15,646 bases of DNA, taken from the NCBI GenBank assembly GCA_964369915.1, contig CAYJGG010000046.1:1-15646 (forward strand), written 5' to 3'. The notes under the pieces were generated by a model that saw only the letters and a list, made by a program, of their open reading frames with translations, ran no database searches and had not been told where the DNA came from. The translations under genes and the position numbers were made by a program. Shown here piece after piece: positions 15,122-15,646 of the stretch (the stretch's first letter is position 1; the number at the start of each line of letters is the position of its first letter). Source of the DNA: RGIG3102 sp964369915. GTDB lineage: Bacteria > Bacillota > Clostridia > Oscillospirales > Ruminococcaceae.

Positions 15122-15150
15122 ATTATACATTATAAAAATAAAAATTTCAA
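15122..15150 (-). promoter_or_regulatory. Promoter of the trpS T-box leader
   Basis: On the minus strand TTGAAA (15150-15145), 17 bp spacer, perfect TATAAT (15127-15122). Transcription would start near 15115, about 15 nt before stem I. The -35 box lies 6 bp from the first palindrome of the 110-bp repeat array. Confidence 0.8.
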
Positions 15151-15156
15151 TAGGTA

Positions 15157-15183
15157 ATTTATATTATCAGAGATAATATAAAT
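15157..15183. repeat. Palindrome of the 110-bp unit (first of five copies)
   Basis: The arms ATTTATATTATC and GATAATATAAAT form a perfect 12-bp inverted repeat around the 3-nt centre AGA. It recurs at 15267-15293, 15377-15403, 15487-15513 and, with 11-bp arms, 15598-15622. This is the best-kept part of the partial fifth copy. It could bind a dimeric protein or form a hairpin; it lacks the G/C-rich stem and T run of a terminator. Confidence 0.9.
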
Positions 15184-15186
15184 CGA

Positions 15187-15249
15187 AGTTTTCTTTGCGT
15201 GCATGATGTATTGCACGCAGTTTACTCAATATACTAAACACAGAAAACT
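15187..15249. repeat. Three-way-junction-forming segment of the 110-bp unit (first copy)
   Basis: Three nested inverted repeats are visible. The closing helix is AGTTTTCT (15187-15194) with AGAAAACT (15242-15249). Inside it are TGCGTGCA (15196-15203) with TGCACGCA (15212-15219), and GTTTA (15220-15224) with TAAAC (15235-15239). The junction linkers are 1, 0 and 2 nt, so the fold is compact. The middle helix is the only G/C-rich part of the unit. Copies recur every 110 bp at 15297, 15407 and 15517. Whether it acts as RNA or as extruded DNA cannot be seen. Confidence 0.8.
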
Positions 15250-15622
15250 ACAATAATGTAAAGATTATTTATATTATCAGAGATAATATAAATCGAAGTT
15301 TTCTTTGCGTGCATGATGTATTGCACGCAGTTTACTCAATATACTAAACACAGAAAACTACAATAATGTAAAGATTATTTATATTATCAGAGATAATATA
15401 AATCGAAGTTTTCTTTGCGTGCATGATGTATTGCACGCAGTTTACTCAATATACTAAACACAGAAAACTACAATAATGTAAAGATTATTTATATTATCAG
15501 AGATAATATAAATCGAAGTTTTCCTTGCGTGCATGATGTATTGCACGCAGTTTACTCAATATAGTAAACACAGAAAACTACAATAATGTAAAGATTATTT
15601 ATATTATCAGAGATAATATAAA

Positions 15623-15646
15623 CTCTAGTTTTGCTTTTTAGTAAGA
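15623..15646. other. Right edge after the repeat array, no feature seen
   Basis: The 24 bases after the partial fifth palindrome keep a loose resemblance (AGTTTTGCTTTTT against AGTTTTCTTTGCG) to the start of the next repeat segment, then lose it. The array may end here or continue as decayed copies outside the window. Confidence 0.4.

Larger units (their letters stand above)
15157..15622. repeat. Tandem array of 110-bp structured repeats (4 full copies plus a partial fifth)
   Basis: Full units are at 15161-15270, 15271-15380, 15381-15490 and 15491-15600, with exact 110-bp period. The first three are identical; the fourth differs at two bases (15524 T to C, 15564 C to G). A fifth copy begins at 15601 and keeps only the palindrome to about 15622, then diverges. 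Each unit contains a 27-bp palindrome and a 63-bp segment able to fold as a three-way junction, joined by short A/T-rich linkers. There is no open frame of meaningful length, no recognisable promoter in the unit and no transposase nearby. The near identity means recent amplification or homogenisation. I do not recognise the family. Confidence 0.95.

Noticed and set aside
15157..15183. Rho-independent terminator at each repeat palindrome
   Set aside because: The stem is almost purely A/T and is not followed by a T run on either strand.
15187..15249. Hammerhead-type self-cleaving ribozyme, suggested by the three-way junction
   Set aside because: The junction linkers are 1, 0 and 2 nt and lack the CUGAUGA and GAAA core on either strand.
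15202..15255. A 17-codon open frame starting ATG-ATG in each repeat unit
   Set aside because: No ribosome binding site precedes it, the frame runs across the inverted repeats, and the structure explains the sequence better.
15157..15622. CRISPR array
   Set aside because: The whole 110-bp period is repeated, with no unique spacers between short repeats, and no cas genes are present.

Overview
The window is AT-rich (roughly 30% G+C by eye) and carries gene families typical of low-GC Firmicutes, most likely a Clostridia-type anaerobe: a T-box-controlled trpS, a type III glutamine synthetase, an SdpR/SdpI module, an aluminium-resistance/methionine gamma-lyase-like protein, purine-rich Shine-Dalgarno sites and sigma-A promoters with TGn extended -10 elements. 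TGG is the Trp codon and genes end in normal stops. The species cannot be named from the sequence alone.

Left part (1-5190). A tRNA-Leu(UAG) gene runs off the left edge on the minus strand behind a perfect consensus promoter. Next, on the minus strand, are a PLP-dependent lyase-like gene and murD, which look like one two-gene unit transcribed from murD. A 208-bp divergent region with one promoter per direction separates murD from glnN (glutamine synthetase III), which ends at a strong terminator.

Middle (5191-9264). A solo oligopeptide-binding lipoprotein with no transporter genes beside it has its own promoter and terminator. It is followed by a compact operon: an ArsR-family regulator (SdpR-like), an SdpI-like membrane protein, and a secreted lipoprotein with a DUF3887-type domain fused to an alpha/beta hydrolase. 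Two nearly identical 20-bp palindromes flank the promoter of this operon and are the obvious operators.

Right part (9265-13675). A four-gene minus-strand operon starts with a membrane-bound UDP-sugar 4,6-dehydratase (PglF/WbpM/CapD type) and a small PglC-like phosphoglycosyl transferase, so it makes or initiates a lipid-linked glycan. It continues with an unassigned zinc-ribbon, single-pass membrane protein and an EcsC-family protein. It converges on the hydrolase operon at a bidirectional terminator.

Far right (13676-15646). trpS sits behind a full T-box leader whose specifier is UGG (Trp). The region upstream of its promoter is filled by a tandem array of 110-bp units: four full copies plus the start of a fifth. 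Each unit holds a 12-bp-arm palindrome and a second segment that can fold into a compact three-way junction. The array has no gene, no obvious promoter and no family that I recognise, and is the most unusual feature of the window.
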